A DNA stretch of 64,000 bases from Massilia varians. Its GTDB lineage: Bacteria > Pseudomonadota > Gammaproteobacteria > Burkholderiales > Burkholderiaceae_D. Every line of letters starts with the position of its first letter. Position 1 is the stretch's first letter. This document shows, one piece after another, positions 51,195 through 60,853 of the stretch. A program made the position numbers and the translations under genes. Location: contig NZ_AP026966.1 in NCBI RefSeq assembly GCF_027923905.1, positions 868,001 through 932,000 of the forward strand, in the 5' to 3' direction. The notes beneath the pieces were generated by a model, which ran no database searches, was not told the origin of the DNA, and saw nothing but the letters and a program-made list of their open reading frames with translations.

Positions 51195-51716
51195 TCATCC
51201 GAGGTCGATCGCCTTGCGCAGCTTGCGCCGCCACAGCAACAGGCCGGCCGAGTAGCGTTCGAAATAGCCCGCGGTCAGCCCAACGCACAGCATGCTCAGC
51301 ATGTCGTCCGTCAGCTTCGGCGCCGGGATGCCCTTGCCTTGGTTGGCATAGATCTCGACCCCGAGGTAGAGGATGCGCGCCACCAGAATCATCGCGAACA
51401 GGATGCCCAGCTGCGCCGGCGGCGTGAAGTAGTAGCCCTGTTCGGTGTCCTCGAAGCGGGTGCGCGTCAAGGCGTAATGGCCCCAGCCGAGACCGAAGGC
51501 CGAACCGGCCAGCAGCGCAGCCAGCTGGGTCGGCCGGTCGAACAGCTGCGCCAGCGGCACCAGAATCATGGCGCCGAATACCAGCACGCCGGTGTAGTGG
51601 CGCGAGACGATCGAGCGCTGGCGGAGCATGCGGGCCTTGATGCGCTGGTAGACGCGCCAGACCAGCAGCGGGGTCAGGATGAGCAGGGCGAGGGTGGTAA
51701 TCGAAAGTTCTTGCAT
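51195..51716 (-). CDS. Small inner-membrane protein, unrecognised
   Basis: The 173-residue protein has about five hydrophobic segments with an N-terminal anchor (MQELSITTLALLILTPLLVWRV) and a basic patch after it (RRIKARMLRQRS-like). The order of segments resembles CcdC/DUF1453-type membrane proteins, but the match is weak. ATG 51716 starts the first hydrophobic segment; the frame is open a little further. It lies just after the palindromic element and is transcribed away from the SapG-like small gene at 51839. Function unknown. Confidence 0.7.
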   Translation of the reverse strand: MQELSITTLALLILTPLLVWRVYQRIKARMLRQRSIVSRHYTGVLVFGAMILVPLAQLFDRPTQLAALLAGSAFGLGWGHYALTRTRFEDTEQGYYFTPPAQLGILFAMILVARILYLGVEIYANQGKGIPAPKLTDDMLSMLCVGLTAGYFERYSAGLLLWRRKLRKAIDLG

Positions 51717-51838
51717 GGCGGGATGAGTTGGTTCAAGCCTGCCATTGTAGCCGCCCCGCACGGAAGACGGCAGCGAACGGCGGCCCGCAGGCCATCATGG
51801 TAAGGTGTCCGCTCCGCTTTGACGAGGAGATTCCCGCC

Positions 51839-52024
51839 ATGAATGCAGAGCCGTTCGCCCATGTTCCCCTGAGGGCGCACCGCGCGCCGGACCCGGCCCC
51901 GATCGAGGAACCGGCGCCCGATCCCTTCGATACGCCCCATCCGCACCACCAGCCCGGCCACCCGCATCTGCCGCAGGGCGAGGAGGAACCGGTGCCCGAT
52001 CCCAAGCCCAGCCTGTTTTCCTGA
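51839..52024 (+). CDS. Tiny Pro/His/Asp-rich protein
   Basis: A 61-residue protein made largely of Pro, His, Asp and Glu (PAPDPFDTPHPHHQPGHPHLP), with no hydrophobic segment. GAGGAG lies 9 bases before the ATG, which supports translation. The His-rich stretch could bind metal, and the sequence is predicted to be disordered. It is divergent from the membrane-protein gene 51195-51716 and converges with the permease gene 4 bp away. No family recognised. Confidence 0.55.
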   Translation: MNAEPFAHVPLRAHRAPDPAPIEEPAPDPFDTPHPHHQPGHPHLPQGEEEPVPDPKPSLFS

Positions 52025-52028
52025 AGCT

Positions 52029-53027
52029 TTACAGCACCGCGCCGGCTACCCAGGCATAGGCAGGAATGCCCAGCAGGATGTTCAGGGGGAAGGTGACCCC
52101 GAGCGACATGCTGAAGTACACCGACGGGTTGGCTTCCGGGATCGCATAGCGCAGCGCCGCCGGGACGGCGATGTACGAGGCGCTGCCGGCCAGCACCATC
52201 AGCAGGGTGGCGTTGCCCACCGATAGGCCGAGCAGGGCGGCCAGGCAGAGGGCCAGGCTGGCATGCACCACCGGCGCACCGGCCGCGTAGGCCAGCAGCC
52301 AGCGCGACTGGTTGCGCAGCTTGCCCAGGTTGCGTGCGGTGTGCAAGCCCATGTCGAGCAGGAAGAAGGCCAGCATGCCCTTGAACAGGTCGATCGAGAA
52401 GGGCGCCATGGCGGCCTTGCCGGCTTCGCCCGTCAGCAGGCCCACTGCCATGGCGCCGATCAGCAGCAGCTGGGTGCCGTCGGTAAATGACTCGTGCAGG
52501 ATCTTGCCGAGGCCGACGCGCGGTCCCGGCGCGCCCAGCGTGGCGCTGCCGTTCGCGCCCGGCAGCACGGCCGGCGCCCCGGCCTGGCGCAGCGAATTGG
52601 CCAGCACCACGGCAATCACGATGGCGGGCGACTCCATCAGGGCCATCGCCGCCGCCATGTGGCCGCCATAGGCGATCCCGTGGACGTCCAGGTATTGGGT
52701 CGCCGTGATGAAGGTGACCGCGCTGACCGAACCGTAGGTGGCCGCGACCGCGGCCGCGTCGAAGCCGGACACGAAACGCTTCAGCAAGGGATAGGCGGCC
52801 AGCGGGATGGCGACCGCCAGCAGCACGGCGGCGCCGAGGCTGGCCGCGATTTCCGCGGTCAGGCCGGATTGGGCGAGGGCGAAACCGCCTTTCAGGCCGA
52901 GCGCCATCAGGAGGTAGAGCGACAGGAAGCGCGCGATCGGCTGGGGAATCTCGAGGTTCGATTTCACGCAGCCGGCCAGGATGCCGAAGGCAAAAAACAG
53001 GATGGCAGGGTCGAGGAAGTTGTTCAT
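52029..53027 (-). CDS. SbtA-type sodium-dependent bicarbonate permease
   Basis: The 332-residue membrane protein has about ten hydrophobic segments and the SbtA/DUF897 pattern: LDPAILFFAFGILAG at the start, LYLLMALGLKGGFALA, YGSVSAVTFITATQYL, and the C-terminal GNATLLMVLAGSASYIAVPAALRYAIPEANPS. SbtA in cyanobacteria imports bicarbonate with sodium; the heterotrophic homologs may supply carboxylases. The divergent LysR gene across 92 bp probably controls it. No SbtB PII-like gene is adjacent. Confidence 0.87.
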   Translation of the reverse strand: MNNFLDPAILFFAFGILAGCVKSNLEIPQPIARFLSLYLLMALGLKGGFALAQSGLTAEIAASLGAAVLLAVAIPLAAYPLLKRFVSGFDAAAVAATYGSVSAVTFITATQYLDVHGIAYGGHMAAAMALMESPAIVIAVVLANSLRQAGAPAVLPGANGSATLGAPGPRVGLGKILHESFTDGTQLLLIGAMAVGLLTGEAGKAAMAPFSIDLFKGMLAFFLLDMGLHTARNLGKLRNQSRWLLAYAAGAPVVHASLALCLAALLGLSVGNATLLMVLAGSASYIAVPAALRYAIPEANPSVYFSMSLGVTFPLNILLGIPAYAWVAGAVL

Positions 53028-53119
53028 GTGTTCGGACTCAACAGAAGGTCCTGCATCCTAAGCGCTGCCGGCAATAAAGAAAAATCGATTATTATGATGC
53101 GTGGTATAGATAAATCTCT

Positions 53120-54022
53120 ATGAACGCGACCTTTCGCCAGCTGCGCCTCTTTCTTGCCTTTGCCGAACACCTGAGTGTGACGGCGGCCGCCCGCGCCTGC
53201 CATGTAACGCAGCCGACCGCGTCGATGCAGCTGCGCGAGCTGGCCGACGGGATCGGCATGCCGCTCTATGAGCAGGTGGGCAAGCGCTTGTACCTGACCG
53301 CGGCCGGGGAGGCCCTGGCGCGCACGGCGCGCGCCATGATGGACGAGTGGACGGCCTTCGAACAGCACATGGACGGCATCCAGGGCATGACCCGCGGCCG
53401 CCTGCGGCTGTCGGTGGTCAGTACGGCAAGATACTTCGTGCCCCGTCTTCTCGGAACCTTTTGCGCGGCCTTTCCGGATATCGACATCGCGCTCGAAGTG
53501 CTCAACCGCGACGGTGTGCTCAAGCGCCTGCGCGACAACCTCGACGACCTCTACATCATGTCGATGCCGCCGGGCGACCTGGAACTCGAGCGCCACGCCT
53601 TCCTGTCCAATCCCCTCGACGTGATCGCCTCGGCCTCGCATCCGCTGGTCGGGCGCGAGCGCATCGCCTTGGCCGAGTTGGCGCCGCTGCGCTTCATCCT
53701 GCGCGAAAAGGGATCGGGAACCCGGCTGGCCTGCGACCGGCATTTCAAGGCGCTGGGATTCCGGCCGGACGTGCGCATGGAGCTGGGCAGCAACGAAGCG
53801 ATCATGCAGGCAGTGGCGGCCAGCCTGGGCCTGGGTGTGATCTCGCGCCATGCGCTGGGCGAGCGTCCGGCCGAGGAGCATCTGGTGTCGCTCCCGGTGG
53901 AAGGATTTCCGGTGCAGTCGAACTGGTGGACGCTGTACCGGAAAGGCAAGAAGCTGTCACCGGTGGCCGCGGCCTTCCTGCATCACCTCGAGCATGCCGG
54001 CCGGGCGGGGAAGCATTCCTAG
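53120..54022 (+). CDS. LysR-family regulator, divergent from the bicarbonate permease
   Basis: The 300-residue protein has an N-terminal HTH (FRQLRLFLAFAEHLSVTAAARACHVTQPTASMQLRELAD) and a LysR effector-binding domain with DIALEVLNRDGVLKRL and a serine/acid pocket. It resembles CbbR/CmpR-type regulators that govern carbon-fixation or bicarbonate genes; with sbtA beside it this is a reasonable guess. The 92-bp gap 53028-53119 is AT-rich and should hold its operators. Its TAG shares the CTAG with the convergent gene's stop. Confidence 0.87.
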   Translation: MNATFRQLRLFLAFAEHLSVTAAARACHVTQPTASMQLRELADGIGMPLYEQVGKRLYLTAAGEALARTARAMMDEWTAFEQHMDGIQGMTRGRLRLSVVSTARYFVPRLLGTFCAAFPDIDIALEVLNRDGVLKRLRDNLDDLYIMSMPPGDLELERHAFLSNPLDVIASASHPLVGRERIALAELAPLRFILREKGSGTRLACDRHFKALGFRPDVRMELGSNEAIMQAVAASLGLGVISRHALGERPAEEHLVSLPVEGFPVQSNWWTLYRKGKKLSPVAAAFLHHLEHAGRAGKHS

Positions 54023-54390
54023 TTGCGCCGCAGCGGGCAGCGGTAGCGCACCAGCGGCGGCGTGCTCCTGAGGTCGGTCAGGCTGCGCCCGTCGCGCGCC
54101 AGCTGGAAGTGGGCGGCATGCAGACGCGTTTCTCCTTCCCCCTTCAGTTCGGCGATCAGGACGAGTTCCCGCTCGCGCGCCACCGCGGCCCGCACCGGGC
54201 CGGTGCTCTCGAAGTAGGCTAGCTGGTTGCCATGCAGGCGCAGCACCGAGTCGTTGCGCGATGTGCCGCAGTCCTTCAGGTGCATGTTCCATTCGCCTTG
54301 ATAAGCGCGCGGGATCTTCTGCTGGGGCTGGGCAGCGCCGTCGAGGCTGGCGAGCAGCAGCAGCAGGGGCACGAACTGTTCTGTCATCAT
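54019..54390 (-). CDS. Small exported protein, unrecognised
   Basis: The 123-residue precursor has a signal peptide (residues ~1-20, ...DGAAQ) and a mature part of about 100 residues with beta-strand character (YQGEWNMHLKDCGTSRNDSVLRLHGNQLAYFES) and two Cys that could pair. GGAGG lies a few bases before the two tandem ATGs (54390 and 54387). It converges with the LysR gene; both end on the palindrome CTAG at 54019-54022. No family recognised. Confidence 0.68.
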   Translation of the reverse strand: MMTEQFVPLLLLLASLDGAAQPQQKIPRAYQGEWNMHLKDCGTSRNDSVLRLHGNQLAYFESTGPVRAAVARERELVLIAELKGEGETRLHAAHFQLARDGRSLTDLRSTPPLVRYRCPLRRN

Positions 54391-54415
54391 CTCTGCCTCC
54401 GGAGGGCCAGGCGGA

Positions 54416-57400
54416 TTAATCGAAGGCCCAGGCGTACAGCACGTCCAGCGCGGTATTGGTGCCGGTCTGGAACTGCAGCGTGATGCGCGGGGTCCATTTG
54501 TAGCGCAGGCGTACCAGGCTCGAGGCCGTGGTCGCGCCCTGCTCGAAGCTGAGGTAGGTGCGCGACGAGATGCGCTTGCCCACCGTCACTACCGTGTCCG
54601 CCAGGCCGCCGTTGCCGCCGTTCGCCTGCTTCAGGCCCAGTTCGTCCACGCCGAGCGAGGTCGCCAGCTTCTGCGTGATGCCGCCGGTGCCGCCCTTGCC
54701 GCCGAGCAGGGCGGCGGCCGCGGCGGCCAGCACGTCCTTCTCGTTGCCGCTGGTGCCTTCCATGCCGTGGCCGAGCACCAGCCAGGACAGTTTCTCGCTG
54801 TCCGGCACGTTCGGCGTCGATACCAGCCGCGCTTCCGGCGCCTGGGCGGTGCCGCGTACCTGCACGCCAGCTTCCACATTGGTTTCGGTCAGCTGCTCGC
54901 CCTCGGGCCGCGCGCGCACTGCCAGCACGTCGAGCGCCGGGTTGTCGTAGGGACCGCTGAAGGTGATGACGGCGCGCCGGATCTCCAGCCGCTGTCCATA
55001 GGCCGCATAATCGCCTTCGACCGCGCGGATGGTCCCGTTCACGCGCGGCGCGCCGGCGCCGACCTTGCGCATGCGCACGTTGCCGGCCAGGGTGGCGTCG
55101 ATGCCCAGGCCGCGCAGTCGGAACTCGTCGCCCAGGTCGGCGCGCAGGTCGATGGTGAGCGGCAGTTCTTCTTTCTTGTTCGAGGGCTGCGGCCTGGTGC
55201 CGCCCTGGCCCAGCACGATGACGTCGTCCGACATGGTCGGCCGGCCCTGCGGCGCGAATTCGATCAGGGCGCGGTCGGCGCGCACGTTGCCTTCGATCGC
55301 GAAGCGCTCGGCGTCGCGCACCAGCGAGGCCTTGCCGCTGAGGACCACGGTGCGGTCCGGGCGCGACAGCGCTTCGAGCTTGTCCAGCGTCAGACGCAGG
55401 TCGGCCGCGGCCAGGCCGCTGGAAAAGCGCAGGAAGCCGTCGGCCGAGGCGCTGCCCTGGCGGCCCTGGAAGTAGAGGCGCTGCAGCTGCAGCCGGTCGC
55501 CGGCCAGGCTGGCGCGCAGCTCGCCGTTCTGCAGGCGCAGGCCCTGTTCGGGCCAGCGCACCGCCAGCTTGTCGCCCTGCACGCTGCCGTCCAGGCGCGG
55601 CGTGCCGATCGTGCCGGTTCCTGTCAGGGCCAGGCGCAGCGCGCCGTCCAGCTCGAGCCCGGACTGGCCGGCGAACGAGGCCAGCCAGGCGATCGAGCCG
55701 ATGTCGGCCCTGGCCGTCATGCGCAGCGGGCTGTCGCCGTCCAGGCGGCCCTGCAGCAGCTGGGCGGTGGCGTCGACCTCGACGCTGCCGGTGCGGGCGC
55801 CGTCGAGGTCGAGGCCGACCTTCAGCGAGCTGCCGACGACGTCGGCGCGCGCCTCGAAAGTGCGCAGGCCGAGCGGCACCGGGCGGTCGCCGCCGGCGAT
55901 CACGTCGCCCTTTTCGCGGAACACGTGGACCATGCCGTCCAGCGCCGGTGCGCCGCCGGTGGCGGTCGCGGTGCGCAGGTCGAGCTCCCATTTCGCGCCC
56001 AGGGTCAGGTCGCCGCGCGCGTTGTCGCGGATGGTGGGCGAGAACTGCGACAGGTAGGTGAGCGGCACGTTGTCGGCATGGCCGCGGCTGGCCCAGCGCG
56101 GGCCGTTCTTGACCAGCGAGTCGACCGTGATGCTGCCGGCCGGCAGGCGAATGACGGCGCCGTTGAAGGCGATGCTTTGCGGCTTGGCCAGGCCCATGAA
56201 TCCGCTGCCGGGCGCGCCGCTGATGCGCAGCGGCACCGGTGCCTGCAGCGTCATCGCGTAGCGGCCGCGGTTCTGCAAGGCGGCCAGGGTACCGCTCCAG
56301 GTGTCGCGCGCGAAGCCGCCGCGCACCTCGAGGTTGGCATCGAAAGCGTCGCCGACCGCGGCCGCGCGCAGGGTATGGGCGCCGCGCGTGCCTTCCGTTT
56401 TCAGGCTGGCAGAAGCGACGCGGGTGTCGCCGCTGGCGTACTCGGTGACCTGGATGTCGGTCGCCAGTGCGTCGTTGGCGCCGCGACCGGAGCCGAGCTT
56501 GGCGCTGGCGCGCAGCGCGCGGATGCTGTGGACGCCGAGCAGGCGCAGGTTCTGGCCTTCCAGCGCGGCGCCGAACGAGGGCGCATCCATGGTGCCGGAA
56601 AGAAGGCCCTGGCCGCGCAGCACGCCGGCGAAGTCGGGGCCGAGCGCGGCCAGCTGCGGGGCGTCGATGCGCCAGTCAAGTTGATCCTTGCCCGCGCCGA
56701 AGCTGCCCTTGGCGGCCAGCACGTTGGCGCCCACGTGCAGGTCGACGTCGGCATGCGAGATGTGGCGGCGGTCGGCCGTGAGTTTGGCGTGGCCCCACAG
56801 CGGCGAATTCGACAGAAGCGAGTCTTGCACCCGCAGGTCGACCGCGCCGCGCCAGTCGGCCCCGCTACGGCCGCTGGCGTCGAACGCGCCGTTGATCGAG
56901 CCGGCCAGGGGCGAACCGAAGGCGGCGGGATTAAAGCGCTGCATCGCGCCGCTCATCTTCGCTTCGACGAAGCGCGCGCCTTCGCCCCCGGCCAGCCAGG
57001 CTTCGCCGCTGGCGCGCAGGCTGCCGCCCGCATTCTTGCGCTGGGCGGCGACCCAGCCCAGGCCATTGGCATTGACTTCGAAAGTGGTGCGCGGCGCCGC
57101 CATGCTGCCGGTGGCGACGCCGCTTGCCGTGACGGCGCCGTACAAGTCGCTGCGCAGCGCCGACAGCTGGCGTCCGTCGACGCGCCATTGCAGGCGGTCG
57201 CCCGCGCCGCCGAAGGCGCCCCTCAAGGCCACCGTGTTCTGGCCCAGCGCCAGGTCGGCATCGATGCCGCTGATGCGCTTGGCGTCAGCGTGCAGCTTGC
57301 CCTGGCCGGACAGCGCCTGGTTCATCAGGCGGCTACGGCGCACCGCGAAGTCGGCATCCACGCGCCAGGCCGGGGCGAGCGCGCCGGCCGCATTGACGCT

Positions 57401-58855
57401 GGCGTTGATGTCGGCTTGCGGGAAGTCGCCGAAATCGGCCGGGTTGAAGCGGCTGGCGCTGGCGCTGGCCTTGAAGGCCTTGTCTTCCAGCAGGTTCATG
57501 CTGCCGCTGAGGTCTACCCGGCTGCTGCCGCTGGACAGGCGCGCTTCGCGCACCGTGACCACGTTGTTCTGCAGCGTCGCCAGCGCGGCCAGGCGCAGCG
57601 CCTTGTCGGCCAGGTTGGCCTGCAGGGTTTGCGTGTCGCCGGCATTCGTCACCTGGATGTCGCCGCGGATCGCGGTGGGCTTCATGGCGGAATGGATGCC
57701 CTTCAGGTCGAAGCGGTCGGTGTGCAGGGTGAAGCGCGCGGTGCCGAGACCTTCCTCGTTCTTGTCGCGCTGCACGCCGCCGGTGCCCGTGAAGCGGCCG
57801 GCGGCGCCGAAATCCATCAGCACGTCGGACACCTGCAGGGCGTCCAGGTTGCCGCCCAGCTGGCCGCGCATGAGGCGCAGCGGCAGGCGCTGCTGGTCGA
57901 TGGTGCCTTCCGGCCCGTCGTTGCTGATGTCGACGCGGCCGCTGATATTGCGTTTGTCGTCCAGCTTGCCGGCGATGGCGAAAGTCAGGTCGGCGGTCGG
58001 CAGCGACGGGTTGAAGAAGCCCGGGTCGACGTTGCGGCCGTTGATGCGCATTTCGCGCAGCGGAATCTCGGCATAGGGCGAGAGCACGAAGCGGGCGTCG
58101 CCCACCGCGCGGCCGGCCTGGCCATTGGCGTCGACCAGGGTGGTCTCCAGGTCGCCGCCGAGCTTCAAGCGCAGCTGGGCGGCTCTGGCGCCGGCCTTGG
58201 CCTGCGACTGGGTCAGGCTGGCGGTGGCGTCGAGCTTGAAGGGGCGCTGGGCGCCGATGCTGCCGTTGGCGGCCACCTCGCCCCAGGGCGTCACGGCGGC
58301 GGCGTCGCGTAGCTGCCAGCGCTGCTTGCTGCCCTCCACGCGCAGGCGGATGTTGTCGATGTGGGTTTCCGCGCCCTGGTTGACGAAGGTGGCCCGGTTC
58401 AGGCGCGCGTCGTCGATCGAGACCGTGAACGGCGGCGCCAGCGTCGCCGGCATCGGCGAGCGCTCCTCGCTTTCCTTGAGGGTCTCGACCCGCAGGTTGG
58501 CCGCGTGCAGCTTGTCCACCAGGATGCCGCGCGAGACGATCTGCCCCGGCGACCAGTGCAGGTTGATCTTGTTGGCGATGACCAGCTGCTCGTCGGTGCG
58601 CCACACCGCGCGTTCGATGGTCATGGTGCCGTACAGGGAGCCGCGCACGCCGGTCAGGGTGAGCTTGCCGCCGGTGGACGCGGCCACCTTCTGCGCGATC
58701 ATCTGCAGCGTGGTCTCGCGCCCCAGGTACCAGAGCGTGCCGCCGACGATCACGCCCGTGACGACGACGCCGATGGCGACGCGGCGCGGCCAGCGCCGCG
58801 GCTTGGGCTGCGCCGCGGGCGTAGCCTGGTCGGTGGAGGTGTCGTTCGTGTCCAT
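54416..58855 (-). CDS. tamB: TamB, translocation and assembly module inner-membrane subunit
   Basis: The 1479-residue protein has an N-terminal signal anchor (residues ~25-48, basic PRRVAIG before it), a very long repetitive beta region typical of AsmA-like/TamB beta-taco proteins that make a hydrophobic groove across the periplasm, and the C-terminal DUF490 domain ending RITLQFQTGTNTALDVLYAWAFD. With TamA it inserts some outer-membrane proteins and probably carries phospholipids outward. Its ATG overlaps the tamA stop by one base (TGATG shared A), so translation is coupled. The length is slightly above E. coli TamB. Confidence 0.93.
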   Translation of the reverse strand: MDTNDTSTDQATPAAQPKPRRWPRRVAIGVVVTGVIVGGTLWYLGRETTLQMIAQKVAASTGGKLTLTGVRGSLYGTMTIERAVWRTDEQLVIANKINLHWSPGQIVSRGILVDKLHAANLRVETLKESEERSPMPATLAPPFTVSIDDARLNRATFVNQGAETHIDNIRLRVEGSKQRWQLRDAAAVTPWGEVAANGSIGAQRPFKLDATASLTQSQAKAGARAAQLRLKLGGDLETTLVDANGQAGRAVGDARFVLSPYAEIPLREMRINGRNVDPGFFNPSLPTADLTFAIAGKLDDKRNISGRVDISNDGPEGTIDQQRLPLRLMRGQLGGNLDALQVSDVLMDFGAAGRFTGTGGVQRDKNEEGLGTARFTLHTDRFDLKGIHSAMKPTAIRGDIQVTNAGDTQTLQANLADKALRLAALATLQNNVVTVREARLSSGSSRVDLSGSMNLLEDKAFKASASASRFNPADFGDFPQADINASVNAAGALAPAWRVDADFAVRRSRLMNQALSGQGKLHADAKRISGIDADLALGQNTVALRGAFGGAGDRLQWRVDGRQLSALRSDLYGAVTASGVATGSMAAPRTTFEVNANGLGWVAAQRKNAGGSLRASGEAWLAGGEGARFVEAKMSGAMQRFNPAAFGSPLAGSINGAFDASGRSGADWRGAVDLRVQDSLLSNSPLWGHAKLTADRRHISHADVDLHVGANVLAAKGSFGAGKDQLDWRIDAPQLAALGPDFAGVLRGQGLLSGTMDAPSFGAALEGQNLRLLGVHSIRALRASAKLGSGRGANDALATDIQVTEYASGDTRVASASLKTEGTRGAHTLRAAAVGDAFDANLEVRGGFARDTWSGTLAALQNRGRYAMTLQAPVPLRISGAPGSGFMGLAKPQSIAFNGAVIRLPAGSITVDSLVKNGPRWASRGHADNVPLTYLSQFSPTIRDNARGDLTLGAKWELDLRTATATGGAPALDGMVHVFREKGDVIAGGDRPVPLGLRTFEARADVVGSSLKVGLDLDGARTGSVEVDATAQLLQGRLDGDSPLRMTARADIGSIAWLASFAGQSGLELDGALRLALTGTGTIGTPRLDGSVQGDKLAVRWPEQGLRLQNGELRASLAGDRLQLQRLYFQGRQGSASADGFLRFSSGLAAADLRLTLDKLEALSRPDRTVVLSGKASLVRDAERFAIEGNVRADRALIEFAPQGRPTMSDDVIVLGQGGTRPQPSNKKEELPLTIDLRADLGDEFRLRGLGIDATLAGNVRMRKVGAGAPRVNGTIRAVEGDYAAYGQRLEIRRAVITFSGPYDNPALDVLAVRARPEGEQLTETNVEAGVQVRGTAQAPEARLVSTPNVPDSEKLSWLVLGHGMEGTSGNEKDVLAAAAAALLGGKGGTGGITQKLATSLGVDELGLKQANGGNGGLADTVVTVGKRISSRTYLSFEQGATTASSLVRLRYKWTPRITLQFQTGTNTALDVLYAWAFD

Positions 58856-60705
58856 CAGAAGGTGAATCCCAGGGAGAAGTGCAGGCGCGCCTTTTTCACG
58901 GCATGGCCATAGGCCAGGTCGACGTTGATCGGGCCCACCGGGCTGCGCCAGCGCGCGCCGACGCCGAAGCCGGATTTCGGTTTCAGGTCGCCGACCTTGT
59001 CGGCGGCATTGCCGACGTCATAGAACACGGCCACGCCCCAGGGCGGGCGGAAGAAATACTGGTATTCGGCGCTCGCGGTGAGCAGGTACTTGCCGCCGAC
59101 GATGGCGCCGTTCTCGCGCACGCCCAGTTCGCGGTAGCCGTAGCCGCGCACCGACTGGTCGCCGCCGGCGCGGAACAGGAAGGTCGACGGCACGCCCAGC
59201 TTTTCCTTGGCCGCCACCGCGCCGAATTCTCCGCGCAGCACCAGGGTGCCGGCTTCGCCCAGCGGCTTGAACATCTGGCCGCGCAGGTAGAGGCGCAGGA
59301 ATTTTTCGTCGGTCAGGATCGGCAGCAGGGCGCCGCCCAGCTGGCCCTGCAGCACGTAGCCGTTGGTAGGCTGGATCAGGCTGTCGAGCTTGCGCTTGGT
59401 GATGGCGTAGGTAAGCGGCACGCTGCGCGCGGTGGTCGGCTCGCTCGGCGGCACTTCGCGTCGTTCGATCAGCGCTTCGAGCGTCAGGCTGCGCTCGAGC
59501 AGGGGCGAGCCCCAGGAACGGCGCGCCGCGACCGTGGCCAGGGTGGTGATCTCGCCGCGCACGTCGTTGCGCTCGACGCCGGCGCCGACGCTGTCGTTGT
59601 AGCCCTTGGGCGTGGTCGGCCAGAAGAAGTCGACGCGCGCGGTCTGGCGCCGCTGTTCGTAGATCAGGTCGCTCTTCATGCGCTTGCCGAACACGTTCAG
59701 GTCGTCGTAGCTGGCCTGGGCACGCGCGCCGGTATCGGTCGAGAAGCCGAGGCCGACCTCGACGTTCTTGCGCTTGTTCTCGACCACGCGCACCAGCACC
59801 GGCAGCACGGTCGGGCCGGTCGGCGGTTCCGGCGTGGCAGGGTTGGCGTCGGCGTCGCCGTCGCCTTCCTTCAGTTCCTGCAGCTCGGCGTTGAGCACCT
59901 GGCGCATGTCGGCGCTGACCTCGACGCTGCTGAAGTAGCCGGTGTCCTGCAGGCGCGATTGCAGGGCGGTCAGCGCCGCCTCGCTGTACTGGTCGCCCGG
60001 ATTGATCTTGTTCAGGTTGGTGATGACCTCGCGCGGATAGCGTTTCAGGCCGCGGATGCGCAGCTCGCCGAAGCGCATCTCCGGGCCGCTGTCGATGACC
60101 ACGCGCAGCAAGGCGCGGCGCTCTTCCGGATCGACGGTGGCGCTGGTTTCCACCAGGCGCGCACGCGGGAAGCGCGTCTGCGCCACTTCGCGCAGCAGGC
60201 CGCGCTTGGCCGCTTCCCAGTCCTCCTGGCGGAAGCGCGCCCCCACCGGCAGCGACCAGCGCTGGCGCAGGGCGCCGGCGTCGAACGGCGCGCTGCCCTC
60301 GTCGATCGGGGCGAAGCCCTGCAGCACCAGGTCGACGTCGCCGACCACGGTGGCCGGACCTGGATCGACGATGACGCGCGCCACCGGCCGGCCGCCGCTG
60401 GTATCCAGGCCGGCCGAGATCTTGGGCGAGTAATAGCCCTCGGTGGCGATGAAGGTCCTGGCCTGTTCCGGGGCTTCCTTGACCAGGCGCTGCAGCTGCT
60501 CCATGTCCACGCGCGGGTTGCCGCGCCAGCGCATCAGGTCGAGGTTTTCCTCGAGCATGTTCTCGATCTGGCGCGGGGCGTCGATGCGGACCTGGTAATC
60601 GATTCCCTGTGCGTGCAATGCCGTTGCAAATAGCAATGCGCCCATGCCGGCCAGGAGACGGGGCAGGGGGCGCAAACGGCGCGGGATCGATCTTGCAGGA
60701 AACAT
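58855..60705 (-). CDS. tamA: TamA, outer-membrane Omp85-family assembly protein
   Basis: The 616-residue precursor has a signal peptide (residues ~18-32, ALHAQG), POTRA domains (residues ~35-290; YPREVITNLNKINPGDQYSEAAL) and a 16-strand BamA-like barrel with GGDQSVRGYGYRELG (the Omp85 VRGY motif) and terminal Phe (LHFSLGFTF). It works with TamB in outer-membrane biogenesis. A longer-than-usual linker with EGDGDADANPATPEPPTGP lies between the POTRAs and barrel. It is first of the two-gene operon. Confidence 0.93.
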   Translation of the reverse strand: MFPARSIPRRLRPLPRLLAGMGALLFATALHAQGIDYQVRIDAPRQIENMLEENLDLMRWRGNPRVDMEQLQRLVKEAPEQARTFIATEGYYSPKISAGLDTSGGRPVARVIVDPGPATVVGDVDLVLQGFAPIDEGSAPFDAGALRQRWSLPVGARFRQEDWEAAKRGLLREVAQTRFPRARLVETSATVDPEERRALLRVVIDSGPEMRFGELRIRGLKRYPREVITNLNKINPGDQYSEAALTALQSRLQDTGYFSSVEVSADMRQVLNAELQELKEGDGDADANPATPEPPTGPTVLPVLVRVVENKRKNVEVGLGFSTDTGARAQASYDDLNVFGKRMKSDLIYEQRRQTARVDFFWPTTPKGYNDSVGAGVERNDVRGEITTLATVAARRSWGSPLLERSLTLEALIERREVPPSEPTTARSVPLTYAITKRKLDSLIQPTNGYVLQGQLGGALLPILTDEKFLRLYLRGQMFKPLGEAGTLVLRGEFGAVAAKEKLGVPSTFLFRAGGDQSVRGYGYRELGVRENGAIVGGKYLLTASAEYQYFFRPPWGVAVFYDVGNAADKVGDLKPKSGFGVGARWRSPVGPINVDLAYGHAVKKARLHFSLGFTF

Positions 60706-60853
60706 AAGACTCCACAGATAAAATTCATGGCAATCTTAACGGATTGGCAAAAATGATGACGAACTCTTCGCCCAGCAGTGCGCTTGCCGCGGCGCACGCA
60801 TGCCCCTGTTTTATGCCAGAATTCGCGCTTTCTTCCGTTCACGGACCTCGATC

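Noticed and set aside
54767..58312. 1181-codon plus-strand frame opposite tamB
   Set aside because: Low-complexity antisense of a repetitive gene; the tamB frame has the signal anchor and DUF490 end.
60706..60853. preQ1 riboswitch before queC
   Set aside because: No aptamer-like stem with the conserved A-rich tail was found in the 148-bp gap.
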